A stretch of DNA of 64,000 bases from an uncultured Pontibacter sp. (GTDB taxonomy: Bacteria; Bacteroidota; Bacteroidia; Cytophagales; Hymenobacteraceae). The notes under the pieces were generated by a model. The model saw nothing but the letters and a program-made list of their open reading frames with translations. It was not told the origin of the DNA and ran no database searches. The DNA lies in the NCBI RefSeq assembly GCF_947495565.1, contig NZ_CANLZM010000011.1, positions 62,001-126,000 on the forward strand. The letters are read 5' to 3'. This document shows, piece after piece, positions 25,156 to 35,536 of this stretch; within the stretch, counting starts at the first letter, position 1, and each line of letters begins with the position of its first letter. Made by a program: the position numbers and the translations under genes.

Positions 25156-27889
25156 TTAACGCACCAGCACCATTCTGTTAGAAGATACTTTGTCCCCGGC
25201 ATTGATGCGGTACACATAAGTGCCTGCCGGCAGGTTGCTGCCATCAAACTTCAGGCTGTGTTTGCCAGCTTGTTTGTTCTCAGCCACGAGCGTCTGTACT
25301 TTGTTGCCCAGCACATCAAACACCTTTACCGATACAAAACCGTCCTGCGCCAAGCCGTAGCTGATAGTAGCCACGCCGTTGAACGGGTTAGGGTAAGCGA
25401 AACTCTGCTCCCACATGGCTGGGGCTGCCTGCAACTCAGAGCTGGAAGAAGCGGCCAGTAGCTGCGTGGTTGCCTCCCAGTTGGTGTGCGTGCGGGTAAC
25501 AATTACGGCAAACTCGCCACGCGTTACGTTCTGCAACGGCTTAAAGTTGGCGTGCAGCTTTGGCATCAGGTCAAACGGACCCTGGGTTACGGAGTAGAAG
25601 GCATTGATCAGCCCCATGTCCAGCGCCACGCTCACGTAGCCTTCCAGACCAGCCGGAATGTCTTTGGCATCCTCCACAGCTATTGTCTTTCCATCTACAA
25701 TTACTGTTACCGCTTTGCCGTTGCGCTCCAGGGCAAACTCCTGTAGGCCCAGGCTTTGTACCAGCGAGTAAGCCAAATGTACCCGTTTAACAGCGCTTTT
25801 TGGGTTAAACTTGCCAGAGCCATCTGTCAGCATCACCCCGTTGTAAGCGTGCATACGGTCGCGAAGAGCGGCTCCTTTTGCTGTTGCCGACTCAGCTAAT
25901 AATAAGTCGATTCCGCTAACATCTCTGAACGATACTGCACCGTTTGTCGGGAAGTGCTGGCGCACGGCCTGGCCCATCATCAGGTAATCTGCCAATTGGA
26001 TGCGCTTCAGCGGTTCGTCTGGCTTATAGCTGCTGCCAAGTCCGTCAGCCAATCGGGCGCTCACAGCCATCTTGATAGAAGCCTCGGCCGGGTGGCCTGC
26101 AATATCGTTCAGGCCGGTAGTGCGTGTTAGTTGCATGCTGGTGATGGTTCCGGAAATAGCCTCTGGCAATGCAATGCCTTGTAGCCCTTCAATTTTCAAA
26201 GTCCAAGTGCCCGGGGTTGGTGCTGCTACAGCCATCCCTCTGTCTAAAGACTGCGCGAACAAAACAGGTATGCCAGAGCGATACTCCTTACCCTCCGGTG
26301 AGAACAGAATCAGGTTAACCGGGTTGCCTGTCAAGCCGAATAATCCACCAGAAGTGATTTTAGCCTCGAAGTCTGTGGTACCTTCTGCCACATTAAACTG
26401 CATCTGGTTGTTAGCTGCCAGCAGTGGGTTGTAGTCGATGGTGAAGTCTTGTACTTCCTTAGCAGTGTTGATGCTGCTGTTAAACTTTCTGTTCAGGTTA
26501 AGCGCTGTACCAAACGGTACGCTTCTGAAGATGTAGTCTACCGCAGCATAGGCATTCACATAACCAGCACCAACCTCCCACGACTCGCGGTTTGGCATGT
26601 TGGTAGCTGTCTTCTGGATGATATCCTTTACCTGGGCTGGAGAAAGCGATGGGTTTGCCTCCAGCATCAGGGCCACAATACCAGCTGCAAGCGGAGTAGC
26701 CATAGACGTGCCGCTCATGTGCGCATAAAACGGTACATGGGCAGGCTCCAGGTTCTCCACGTCCTGCTGCGCGCTCAAAGATGTTACCGGGGCCACTACT
26801 CTGGTAGAAATGATGTCTACGCCTGGTGCCACAATAGTTGGTCTGTTTTCGTAAGACCAGGTTTCGCCGTCTATTACAAACGTGCCGCCTTCGCCTTTCA
26901 CGCCTCTGGAAGAGAACTTTGCCAGTCGGCCATACTTGTCGCCGGCTCCTACAGAAATTGCCCAAGGGGCAATAGCGTAAGGGTTGTGCGTGTCAGAGCC
27001 TGGGCCATCGTTACCGGCTGCGAACAGCGATACAATCCCACGGCCATAGGCTTTTTTGGAGGCAATGTTAACTGGGTTTTCAGGCTCAAAGTCACCGGAA
27101 GTACCCCAGGAGTTGCTGATAACTCTGATGCCATACTCATACTGGTGCGTTAGCGCATAGTCATACCCGCCAAGGGCATCAAGTATAAACATCGCGCCAA
27201 GAGCCATAACCAACCGATCAGGTCGGCACCCGGAGCAGATCCTTCGTACAAGCCGCTTGATCTGGAGCCGTTGCCGCCTACGCTACCGGCGCAATGTGTG
27301 CCGTGGCCAGAGTTAGTATCGGTGTTGGGCACGTTCTCGAGCCATGTTACCGGCAGCATGGCATCCAGCCCGTTTAGATTAGTGGTGCCCATCACGTTCT
27401 GCACCAGGTGCGTGCCCAGCTTTATGTCGTCATGGGTGCCGTCAACTCCACTGTCGTTGATCATCACACCTACGCCTCTGCCAGATACTGGCATGCCGTT
27501 GTTGCGGGCGGTGATCACTTTATCGCCGCGCAGCCGTTGCACACCGGTAAGGCTGGTGCCGTTGTAGTTGAAGTAGGTTAACTTCTTGTTCAGGTAAACA
27601 GACTTTACAGCGGGGTTATTGCTCAGGCCCTCTATTTGAGCGGCTGTTGCCAGTACACCTGCAATCGGGAGAGATTTAAACGTAACTCCTTTGGTGATGC
27701 CCAGGGAGTTAAGAGTGAAAGGTTCGCTGGAGTAGGGGCTCCATCGCCGTAAAAGGTTACAACCACGCCCAATGAGACGGAGGTGGTAGCTTGCAGGAGC
27801 TGTTTCAGCTCCTTGTCAACAGTTGTTTGTGCCAGGGCAGTGCCCGCAAACATAACAAGAGCCACAACTAAGGTTACAAGTTGTTTCAT
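25156..27889 (-). pseudogene. Subtilisin-like (S8) secreted protease with T9SS type A tail, frameshifted
   Basis: An extracellular serine protease that would have a signal peptide (MKQLVTLVVALVMFAGTALAQ), catalytic Asp (INDSGVDGTH), His (NSGHGTHCAGS) and Ser (HMSGTSMATPLAAG), S-layer-homology-like repeats, and a C-terminal type A sorting domain (SFAYPNPFNGVATISYGL to NRMVLVR) for T9SS export. The reading frame breaks at about 27705-27712, where a single A appears lost in TTAACTCC, and at 27195-27225, where GGTTGGTT looks like a 4-bp duplication and a later extra T restores the frame. The longest intact piece is 25156-27213. It is a pseudogene or contains sequencing errors. Confidence 0.85.
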
Positions 27890-28300
27890 GGTGAGATGTG
27901 TAAAAAGTGTTACATATATCAATTGTATTAAAGGGGTAATAAGTTGCGTGGGTTAACACGGGAAAAGTTGCCCTATGCTAAGGATCGAATGATCATATAG
28001 TAGTTAAGTAGTTGTGGAGGCGGTAACAAATGCATTAACTATTAAACTAACATACTGGTTTTATATGTTTAAACAGATTGTTCTGTTAATATTTAGTATG
28101 TTATAACGCTAATTTAAAATAAAGCGGAGGTCTTGCTGCTTTTTAAATAAAATTGTATTATAAAAACATATATTGATAGGATTTAAAAATTTAAAAATAT
28201 AACTATAATATTTTATTATCTGATTAAAATATAATTTATCGTATTGTGCATCTATGAAAATATTTTTTTAGTTCATCAGTTTTTTTGCTGTGCAACACAT
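27890..28300. other. AT-rich spacer without genes
   Basis: Strongly AT-rich, with T- and A-runs and no reading frame or promoter box that I can support. It separates the S8 protease gene from the VPS10-like gene, both minus strand, so it should contain the protease promoter. No TAnnTTTG in the needed orientation was found. Confidence 0.5.
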
Positions 28301-28334
28301 AAAAAAAGCAGCGACCTGAGTGGCCGCTGCTTTT
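28301..28334 (-). terminator. Terminator of the VPS10-like gene
   Basis: AAAAGCAGCG (28304-28313) pairs with CGCTGCTTTT (28325-28334), reading into a T-run on the minus strand. Confidence 0.85.
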
Positions 28335-28356
28335 ATATATCTGAAGCAAGTTTAGC

Positions 28357-31287
28357 TTAGCTTCTCGTTCTGCGCTCTGGGGCTTTTATAGTCAATTCTT
28401 GCGTCTCAGTAGTGCCTCCGGCTGTTGTTACTTCAACGGTATACTTGCCTGGCTGCAGGTACATTACTCCGTCCTGGGCTGTTTTTACCTTTGCGGCTTC
28501 CTCGCCTTCCTTTTTCTTACTGTTTAGCTCAGCCTCGTAAGCATTAGCCTTAGCAGCGTCTACTGACAGGTCATAGCTGACATAATTTAGACCGCGCTCG
28601 CTCTGATCCTGCAGTTCTTTTAGCACCTCGCCTTTTTCTGTTTTAATTCGGATGGTGCTGTTGCCTGCCGCGGAAGAATAGAACGGAATCGTGAGTTCAG
28701 GTTTGGTTACTTCTCCCCAGGTATACCGTTTTTCGCCCCAGCTGCTGCTGTGGGTTAACTGATTTACGGCGAACAGGTGTAGCGGCTGGTTCATCAACTC
28801 CGGCGTCAGGCTCTGGAGGTGCGCTACATTGGTTACAAAAATGGAGCGGCCGTGTGTGGCTACCACCAGATCGTTCTCACGCGGATGCACCGTAAGGTCG
28901 TGCACGGCTACGGCTGGCATGCCATTGCTCATGGCCATAAAGGTTTTGCCTCTGTCCAGAGAGAAGTATAAACCGTGGTCGGTGCCCACATAAAGCAGGT
29001 TTGGGTTCTTCGGGTCTTCTTTTACCACGTTAATGGCCTCAGCCGGCAGGTTATCACCAATGCGAGTCCACTTTTTGCCGTTGTCTTCGCTCACGTACAG
29101 GTATGGGGTAAAGTCATCATAGCGGTAACCGTTCAGCGAAGTATAAACCCTGTCCTGCTTGTGCGCCGAAGCTACTACCGTAGATACCCAAAGGTGCTGC
29201 GGCAGCTTATCAGAAATGCGCGTCCAAGTATAACCACCGTCCTTCGAAGTCTGAATAACGCCATCATCAGAGCCACTATACAGCAGCCCGAAACGCAGCG
29301 GCGACTCATCTATACTTGTCAGGGTACCATAGCCTACGTCTCCTTTGCGGCCGCCGTTGGTCAGGTCGCCGGAGAGCGTTTCCATATCCTCACCACGCTT
29401 CATAGAGCGGTGGAACTTGTTGGAGCCAAAGTATAGAATGTCTTGGTTATGGCGGCTCAGGTGGATTGGGGATTCCCAGTTAAACCGTAGCGGTGTTTCG
29501 CCTAGCTTATGCGTTGGCTTAATAAAAGTGCGCTCACCAGTCTGCTTGTTCAGGCGAGTATAGTTTCCGTACTGCGAGCCGTAGTATACCGTGTTGTTAT
29601 CGCGCCAGTCTACCTGCACCATCATGCCGTCGCCGCCGCCAATGCGCTCGTACGGGTATTTGCCACGGCTCGTCCAGTCGAGGCTATACTTATAGTTGCT
29701 CGGCCCAACCCAGGTGCCATTATCCTGAAGTCCGCCGTACACGTTATAAGGCTTGGCCATGTCAACGGCAATAGAGTAGAACTGCGCCACGGGAGGGTTG
29801 TTGGCGTAAAACCAGGTTTTGCCGTCGTCATAAGTAATATTGATACCACCATCATTACCGTTGATCAGATAGCCGAGTTTATCCGGGCTCACCCACAGCG
29901 CCTGGTGATCAGAGTGCACGTTATCTCCCTCGATGTTGCGGAACGTTTTGCCGCCATTATCCGAGGTAAGCAGGGGCACGCCCAGTATGTAGATCTTATC
30001 AGGATTTAGAGGAGACACACGAATCACACCAAAGTAGTAGCCGTAGCTGGAATACATGTCGTTGATGTAGCTGTCGTGGGTTTTCTTCCAGGTTTTGCCT
30101 CCATCGTCAGTGCGGTATACTTCAGCGCCTTTTACCTCAGTAGCATAGCGTTCTGCCGTTGGGTCTGTCAGGTAATTATACAAGGCAGCTGGCTTAAGCT
30201 CACCGCTCTTTACTTTTGCTTTTATACTTTTGGCTGTATACTCTTTCGGAAAACGGTTCTGGTCCAGGAAGTCGTTCAGGCTCTTGTCGTCAAGCTTCAG
30301 GAACTCCTCGGCCGTCATGCCTGTAAACAGATCGTTGTCCAGCATCTCAGGCTTGTCCTCCTGCTGCTCTACCGGACGGCGGTCATAGTTATCCACCAAG
30401 GCATACATAATGTTCGGGTTGCCAGGGAATAAGCTTAGGCCAATGCGGCCTACGTTCTCATTGTCTGGAAAGCCGCTGCTGGCAGTGCTTATGTCGGTCC
30501 AGGTATTGCCGCCATCTGTTGATTTATGAATACCGGAAGATTTGCCGCCTTCTACAAAGTTCCAGGCGCGGCGTTCGCGGTGCCACAGAGCGGCAAACAC
30601 ATTGTTCGGGTTCTGCGGGTCTACCTGCAGGTCGATGGCACCTGTATTATCGTCCACGTACAGCGTCTTCTTCCAGGTTTTGCCGCCATCGGTGGTTTTG
30701 TAGATGCCCCGTTCTTTGTTTGATGAGTATAAATGGCCCACAGCTGCTACCCAAACGGTGTTAGGGTCAGTTGGGTGCACAATTATTTTACCAATGTGCT
30801 GCGTATCGCCCAGGCCCATATGCTGCCAGGTTTTTCCACCGTCGGTGCTTTTGTAAACACCAACGCCGGAGTAGGAAGAGCGGCTAGAGTTGCTCTCGCC
30901 AGTCCCAATCCAGATCGTCTCCTTGTTGTTCCAGTCAATGGCAATGTCGCCAATGGTCATCACGGCCTGCTCATCAAAAAGCGGCTCAAACGACTGCCCG
31001 TTATTGGTAGTCTTCCAGAGACCGCCAGAGGCGTAAGCTGCGTAAAAAACAGTTGGGTCTTTGGGTGATACCTCCAGGTCAGAAATGCGGCCGCTCATGA
31101 CGGTTGGGCCGATGTTCCGGAGCTCCAGGTTGCCTGCCAATGATTGCTGCTCCAGTTGCTGGCGTATCTGGAGAGCCTGAAGCCGCTGCTCGGCGGGTGT
31201 GGCGGTAGGCTGGCTGACTTTCTTCTGGGCCACTGCGCAGCCGGAAAGGACCATCAGCAGCGCAGCCGAAAGTATACGTTTTTGCAT
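28357..31287 (-). CDS. VPS10/sortilin-type beta-propeller lipoprotein
   Basis: A 976-residue exported protein with signal peptide and lipobox (LMVLSGC). It has many Asp-box (BNR) turns of the form S/T-x-D-x-G-x-T-W (KSTDGGKTW, KTTDGGKTW, KSTDGGNTW, RTDDGGKTW, TSKDGGYTW), giving two beta-propellers as in VPS10/sortilin and sialidase-like proteins. Annotated relatives are often called 'glycosyl hydrolase', but no sialidase arginine triad is visible. A C-terminal region with PGKYTVEVT is an Ig-like fold. The ATG at 31287 was chosen over 31350 for the signal peptide. Function may be binding or peptide processing. Confidence 0.85.
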   Translation of the reverse strand: MQKRILSAALLMVLSGCAVAQKKVSQPTATPAEQRLQALQIRQQLEQQSLAGNLELRNIGPTVMSGRISDLEVSPKDPTVFYAAYASGGLWKTTNNGQSFEPLFDEQAVMTIGDIAIDWNNKETIWIGTGESNSSRSSYSGVGVYKSTDGGKTWQHMGLGDTQHIGKIIVHPTDPNTVWVAAVGHLYSSNKERGIYKTTDGGKTWKKTLYVDDNTGAIDLQVDPQNPNNVFAALWHRERRAWNFVEGGKSSGIHKSTDGGNTWTDISTASSGFPDNENVGRIGLSLFPGNPNIMYALVDNYDRRPVEQQEDKPEMLDNDLFTGMTAEEFLKLDDKSLNDFLDQNRFPKEYTAKSIKAKVKSGELKPAALYNYLTDPTAERYATEVKGAEVYRTDDGGKTWKKTHDSYINDMYSSYGYYFGVIRVSPLNPDKIYILGVPLLTSDNGGKTFRNIEGDNVHSDHQALWVSPDKLGYLINGNDGGINITYDDGKTWFYANNPPVAQFYSIAVDMAKPYNVYGGLQDNGTWVGPSNYKYSLDWTSRGKYPYERIGGGDGMMVQVDWRDNNTVYYGSQYGNYTRLNKQTGERTFIKPTHKLGETPLRFNWESPIHLSRHNQDILYFGSNKFHRSMKRGEDMETLSGDLTNGGRKGDVGYGTLTSIDESPLRFGLLYSGSDDGVIQTSKDGGYTWTRISDKLPQHLWVSTVVASAHKQDRVYTSLNGYRYDDFTPYLYVSEDNGKKWTRIGDNLPAEAINVVKEDPKNPNLLYVGTDHGLYFSLDRGKTFMAMSNGMPAVAVHDLTVHPRENDLVVATHGRSIFVTNVAHLQSLTPELMNQPLHLFAVNQLTHSSSWGEKRYTWGEVTKPELTIPFYSSAAGNSTIRIKTEKGEVLKELQDQSERGLNYVSYDLSVDAAKANAYEAELNSKKKEGEEAAKVKTAQDGVMYLQPGKYTVEVTTAGGTTETQELTIKAPERRTRS

Positions 31288-31721
31288 ATGAACTTTTTGG
31301 GTTAGTTGATCTAAAGTGATGTATGGGATAAGAGAATTTACTGTAATCAATAGCTGTATTATATTTTCTATAGTCTGCCACTTTGAGTTTAATCTATTGC
31401 ACTTATAAGAAGCAACAGGTTTTAACTTTGGTTTACAATATATGAGGAAAGAATAAGTATGGCAGCAAAGGCATTTACCCGAAGTTATATGCGAGATAAC
31501 TGTCCAATTAAAGTGCCTCTACTGCCATAATATGAAGGTAGTGAAAAACCCCATGAAGCCCACAAGCAGGGAGAGTTTTCTTTGCCGGGCTTGTGCCAAG
31601 CAAGTGTAGCTTGAGCATGTAAAGAAGGACGGCAGGTTATATTAAAATACCTGGTTCTGTGAAGTTGCGCCCTCTGCTTTTCTTTAAATGGGAGCTTCCA
31701 ATACAGAAAGACTATATTGTT
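31288..31721. other. Spacer between two envelope genes
   Basis: No gene found. Contains the promoter region of the VPS10-like gene (no -7 box recognised) and short palindromic words such as CACAAGC/GCTTGTG. The right side ends in the long palindrome at 31722. Confidence 0.4.
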
Positions 31722-31786
31722 TTACACTATAACCCACAAAAAAAGCAGCTAAAATTTAGCTGCTTTTTTTGTGGGTTATAGTGTAA
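31722..31786 (-). terminator. 32-bp perfect palindrome, terminator of the polysaccharide lyase-like gene
   Basis: Arms 31722-31753 and 31755-31786 are exactly complementary with a single base between. The stem contains an A7/T7 tract and GC core (AGCAGCT/AGCTGCT). It follows the minus-strand stop at 31797 by 10 bp. Confidence 0.85.
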
Positions 31787-31796
31787 GTTAAGCTTA

Positions 31797-33077
31797 CTAT
31801 CTTACTTTAACAGTGAACTTTACTGTTACAGGTGTGCCAGCTGTTCCTGTTCCTTTTGCTCCTGAGTATGGAGTTGCAGTTAAAGTATAGTTGCCTTCTG
31901 GCATTGTCAGGTTTCCGTAGTAGTAGTTGCCTTTGCCGTTATCACCAAACATAGCATGAGGTGCCGCATTGTCAGTGTATGTGCGGTTCATAGCACCACT
32001 AAGCTCAAACTTTACGCTTCCTACGCCTGATTTTAAATCTGCACGGAAGTTAAGCTTTTTAGTGCCAAGTGCACTAAAGCTCAATGTATTGTTGTCACTG
32101 TTTAACTTCATCACATCTTTTTCAGTGCCTGCGTCAACTAAAGTGATGCTTGCAATATCTGAAGAAGATGCTGGCTGCTCTGTCGGCTCAGAAGGAGCTG
32201 GCGCTGGAGTAGGCTCCGGTGTAGGAGTAGGAGTTGGCGTAGGATCAGGAGCTGGTGCAGGAGCAGATGGTGTAGAAGTAGAACCTGTCATGCTAGCCAG
32301 TGTAGCGTTCTCGTTGCCAACACGGATGTTGTCGTAATAAAGTACGCGCTTACTTGTTTCGGTGCTGCCGCTGTTCCATGATGCCTTGTAAACACCGATC
32401 TTCCAGTTAGGCATCTTGTCGTTGTACATGTTGCCGCCCTTCCGCTCAAGAATCTTGTTGCCGTTGCGCCACACCTCGATCAGGCCGTCGCTGCCGTTCG
32501 AGTGGATGAAGTGGAACACGTACTCCTGCCAGCTGTCCTTGGTCACTGCGCCCAGGTCGATCTCCTTCAAGGAATTCGGGTCGTTGCCTGTTCTCAGGAT
32601 GAGCCTGTCCTTGCGCACCCGAAGGGAGGTGGCCTGGGTGCTGCCCGATGTCTGCCACCACTGGCTGATCACCTCGCTGCCCGAGTCGTAGGCGTAGTCC
32701 TTGGCCGGGAAGTAGGCCGCGAAGCTGTACCACCTGTTCTTGTTGGTGGCCGGGTCGGCCACGATCACCTCGGCGCGGGTGCCGTTGGCTACCTGCCCGT
32801 CTGAACTGCGCAGCTCAAAGCGGCCCGACTTGGCCCCGGCGAAAACCGGGTTGGTGGCCATCTGGAACGAGTAAGAGGTGCCGAACTGCGTGTGGCGGCC
32901 GGAGAAGGCGCTGCTGCCCTCAAATGTTTCCTGGAAAATGTAATTAGAAGCTGCTGCCTCGCTCACTGTTTCCGCCGTTGTTACCGGAGAAACTTCATCT
33001 AACTCTTTCTTGTCGCATGAGGTTGTTAATAGCCCTAGTAATACAGGGGCCATCAGGTAATGTGCTCTAAGCTTCAT
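31797..33077 (-). CDS. Polysaccharide lyase-like lipoprotein with Pro/Thr linker
   Basis: A 426-residue exported protein, lipobox LTTSC. Residues about 45-265 match a concanavalin-like polysaccharide lyase fold related to heparin lyase I (PF14099 type): FQETFEGSSAFSGRHTQFGTSY, RAEVIV, RWYSFAAYFP, EVISQWWQTSG, YVFHFIHSNGSDGLIEVWRNG. A Pro/Thr/Glu linker (about 270-310) leads to a beta-sandwich domain (SITLVDAGTEKDV to KFTVKVR). Its substrate is unknown. The lyase-like half is clearly GC-richer (a sampled 60-bp stretch 65%) than the C-terminal half (45%), suggesting mosaic origin. Confidence 0.8.
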   Translation of the reverse strand: MKLRAHYLMAPVLLGLLTTSCDKKELDEVSPVTTAETVSEAAASNYIFQETFEGSSAFSGRHTQFGTSYSFQMATNPVFAGAKSGRFELRSSDGQVANGTRAEVIVADPATNKNRWYSFAAYFPAKDYAYDSGSEVISQWWQTSGSTQATSLRVRKDRLILRTGNDPNSLKEIDLGAVTKDSWQEYVFHFIHSNGSDGLIEVWRNGNKILERKGGNMYNDKMPNWKIGVYKASWNSGSTETSKRVLYYDNIRVGNENATLASMTGSTSTPSAPAPAPDPTPTPTPTPEPTPAPAPSEPTEQPASSSDIASITLVDAGTEKDVMKLNSDNNTLSFSALGTKKLNFRADLKSGVGSVKFELSGAMNRTYTDNAAPHAMFGDNGKGNYYYGNLTMPEGNYTLTATPYSGAKGTGTAGTPVTVKFTVKVR

Positions 33078-33825
33078 AAATACTTTGGCTAAATTGAAAA
33101 TTGATTGTAATAAGGTTAAGTAGAGGGTTTTACCAAATTGTTTTATTAAGATTGAAAATGCCTTTGTCTTGTAAAGTTATATTTTGCCTTCCTGACCATC
33201 GTTGTTCAGAAGCAACGGGTCAAAAGTATTTAGACTTTTTTTTTATCATCATACGTTTACAAAGTTCTTTAAAAAATTATACAACTTATTGTAAATGTTT
33301 ACGTTAAGTGTGGAAAATTTCCCCAATTATATTTTTACAAGTCAATAAAATAAGGATATAGTTAAATATATATAAACTATATTCTGCTCTGCTATAAGTG
33401 CTTAATCTGGTTGCCAAACGCATCTTAGCTTCTTATTTTGAGAGAGTTGTTTAGGACTAGGTTTTCAGCTGCTAAACACTAGGGCTAAGGGTGTCTATTA
33501 ATTTATGAGGAGAAGTGCAAATGAGGATGTATAAGCTAAATTAAGGTTTTCTGCCTAGCACCTTACGCTCTTAATTTAAGAGTATCGTGCTATCTGATAA
33601 AAGAGCCTTGATAAGTACAATATTTTATGGAAAAGAGAAGTTGTGTATGCTCGGTTTGCGATATTGTAAGTAACTAAGTATAAAAACTGCACCCACAGTT
33701 GCTGTTCTTCTGAATATTAAAAGCAGCCCGTGTTAAAGCCATCATTAAAAAATATTAAGCCTTTGCAACCCTTCGGCACAATTAGGTACTCTATCAGGTA
33801 AACTAAGAGATTAAGACCTGAGGCT
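33078..33825. other. Long AT-rich spacer without supported gene
   Basis: Very AT-rich, particularly 33230-33400. Only short accidental reading frames are present. It should contain the promoters of the divergent genes at 33077 and 33826, but no TAnnTTTG stands in a convincing position. Confidence 0.5.
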
Positions 33826-34281
33826 ATGGCAAACTACCTGTTCCTTTTTCTGATGATGCTTTTGTTCTGGCAGTGCCAGGAAGAAATTGTGCTGGATCGA
33901 CAGTCGGAAGATGCGTTATTTGGAAAGGCATTTGTGCTGGAAGAGGGCAAGCAGCTTTCGGTTTCAGGAGATGGCAATACGCCACTGCTGATAGAAGCGG
34001 AAGAGGTAAACGACTCGCGCTGCCCGGAAGATGTGGTGTGCGTTTGGCTTGGCAATGCCACCGTCTCCCTAAAAGTTTCTACTGCCGAAGCTAAAAGCCA
34101 AAGTATAGATTTCTGCATCGGCGACTGCCGCCCTGAGCCAGTTCGGAGGAAACATGCGGTTAATGCGAAAGTTGGCGGGCAGGAGTATGAAATTATACTT
34201 CTGGAGGTGCTGCCCTATCCCAACACCAAAAATAAAGCAACTTATAGCCAGGTAAAGCTGCTGGTAAACAAAGTAGAATAA
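33826..34281 (+). CDS. Small predicted lipoprotein with DSRCP-CVW motif
   Basis: A 151-residue protein with signal peptide and lipobox (LLFWQC). The mature part has the conserved-looking motif DSRCPEDVVCVWLGNA followed by beta strands and a second Cys pair (FCIGDCRPE). This DSRCPxxxxCVWxG pattern recurs in uncharacterised Bacteroidota lipoproteins and probably forms disulfides in the envelope. Function unknown. The ATG at 33826 gives the lipobox at the right distance. Confidence 0.75.
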   Translation: MANYLFLFLMMLLFWQCQEEIVLDRQSEDALFGKAFVLEEGKQLSVSGDGNTPLLIEAEEVNDSRCPEDVVCVWLGNATVSLKVSTAEAKSQSIDFCIGDCRPEPVRRKHAVNAKVGGQEYEIILLEVLPYPNTKNKATYSQVKLLVNKVE

Positions 34282-34423
34282 GTAGCTCCCGCACTTCATT
34301 ACCTTTATAGTAAGAAGCTTTTGTGCTGTGGCACCTATTCATCACCCTTCAAGGGGTGATTAGTCCACCTCAGTTTACTTGTATTCTGCGGTAAAATCCT
34401 TTGTCCAAAAACCACTTACTTAA

Positions 34424-35281
34424 ATGGAAAAGCAAAGTATACTGTTCTCTTGCCTGTCGAGGTGTGTTTTCTTGCTGATGTTAATATCGATAGCACATGT
34501 CGCACAAGCTCAAAGTGTAAAACTGCAGGGGCAGGTGGTGTCAGAGGAGACCGGAAAGGCGTTGGCTTACGTTAACATTGGCATCCGTAGCAAGAATATG
34601 GGTACAGCCTCAGATGAGAAGGGGAATTTTATACTTCATGTTCCGGAGCAACATGTGCAGGATACCCTTTCCTTTTCTGCAATTGGCTATGAGGTGCTGT
34701 CGGTGCCAATACTAACACTATGGGAAAGGCAACCGCTAGAACTAAGGCTGCGGGAGAAAGTAACCACGCTGCAGGAGGTGGTGGTGCAAAGCCGAAAACG
34801 CAAAGTTAAAAAGCTGGGCGTAACCGGGCGGCTGCCTGTGGTGTGGGGAAGCCCGGAGCAGAAAGAAGGTAAAGACATTTATGAATTCGCCAATTTTATA
34901 GATGTAAAAGGAAGGCAGACAGAGTTAATTTCCGCGCACTTTTACGTGAGCAGTTCCGTGCTCGACTCCGCATTGTTCCGCATAAACCTTTACCGGAACA
35001 GCGAAGGACTGCCCGGCGAGCGACTAGTCGAGCAAAGTATACTTCAGCGTTTACCGGCCCAGGAAGGTTGGGTAAGTATAGATTTGCTGCCCTATGATAT
35101 CTACACAGACGAAGACTTTTATTTAGGAATAGAGTACTTGCCAGGCACGGGTGCAGATAAGCTTTCTCTTTTGTTAGGCGGAAAGCTAGGCGGTACCAGC
35201 TACTCCCGAAAATCAAGCTTAGGCAATTGGGAGAGGTTTGTCGGGGCAAGCCTTAGCGGCTACGTAACGGTGCGGCAGTGA
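34424..35281 (+). CDS. Carboxypeptidase-regulatory-like domain protein, secreted
   Basis: A 285-residue exported protein (signal peptide ending AHVAQAQS). Residues about 34-115 are a CarboxypepD_reg-like beta-sandwich (LQGQVVSEETGKALAYVNIGIRSKNMGTASDEKGNF, IGYEVLSVP), the domain found at the N-terminus of TonB-dependent receptors, but no plug or barrel follows. The C-terminal half (about 140-285) has beta strands such as LFRINLYRNSEGLPGE. It may help at the outer membrane. No promoter box recognised. Confidence 0.8.
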   Translation: MEKQSILFSCLSRCVFLLMLISIAHVAQAQSVKLQGQVVSEETGKALAYVNIGIRSKNMGTASDEKGNFILHVPEQHVQDTLSFSAIGYEVLSVPILTLWERQPLELRLREKVTTLQEVVVQSRKRKVKKLGVTGRLPVVWGSPEQKEGKDIYEFANFIDVKGRQTELISAHFYVSSSVLDSALFRINLYRNSEGLPGERLVEQSILQRLPAQEGWVSIDLLPYDIYTDEDFYLGIEYLPGTGADKLSLLLGGKLGGTSYSRKSSLGNWERFVGASLSGYVTVRQ

Positions 35282-35385
35282 TAAAGAAGTATGGCTTTGC
35301 TGAGCTGATGAAATATTAAATGTTTAAAGTATAAGAGGTGCAGCCTGGGTATATAGCAACGGAAAAATATCCTGCAAAAGAAGTA

Positions 35386-35415
35386 TTGCATATATACTTT
35401 CACCTGTTATATTTG
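35386..35415 (+). promoter_or_regulatory. tRNA-Leu promoter
   Basis: TTG at 35386-35388, 19 nt, TATATTTG at 35408-35415. The tRNA starts 36 nt downstream. Confidence 0.75.
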
Positions 35416-35450
35416 CAGAACCAATCCCTGACAAGTTTGGTGATCATAAT

Positions 35451-35532
35451 GCGCAAGTGGCGAAATTGGTAGACGCGCTGTCTTCAGGCGGCAGTTCCGC
35501 AAGGTGTGAAGGTTCGAGTCCTTTCTTGCGCA
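35451..35532 (+). tRNA. tRNA-Leu(CAG)
   Basis: Acceptor stem GCGCAAG pairs with CTTGCGC (35525-35531); D-stem GCG/CGC; anticodon stem CTGTC/GGCAG; loop TTCAGGC gives anticodon CAG. A long variable arm, typical of Leu, follows, then T-stem GAAGG with loop TTCGAGT. CCA is not encoded. It has its own promoter and terminator. Confidence 0.95.
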
Positions 35533-35536
35533 CATT

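Noticed and set aside
28357..31287. Sialidase or glycosidase
   Set aside because: Asp-boxes are present but no catalytic Arg triad or acid/base pattern of sialidases was found.
33101..33307. 68-codon frame in AT-rich spacer
   Set aside because: No protein-like composition, no promoter, and it sits in the 5' region of the lyase-like gene.
34424..35281. TonB-dependent receptor (SusC)
   Set aside because: Only the carboxypeptidase-regulatory domain is present; there is no plug or barrel and no SusD neighbour.
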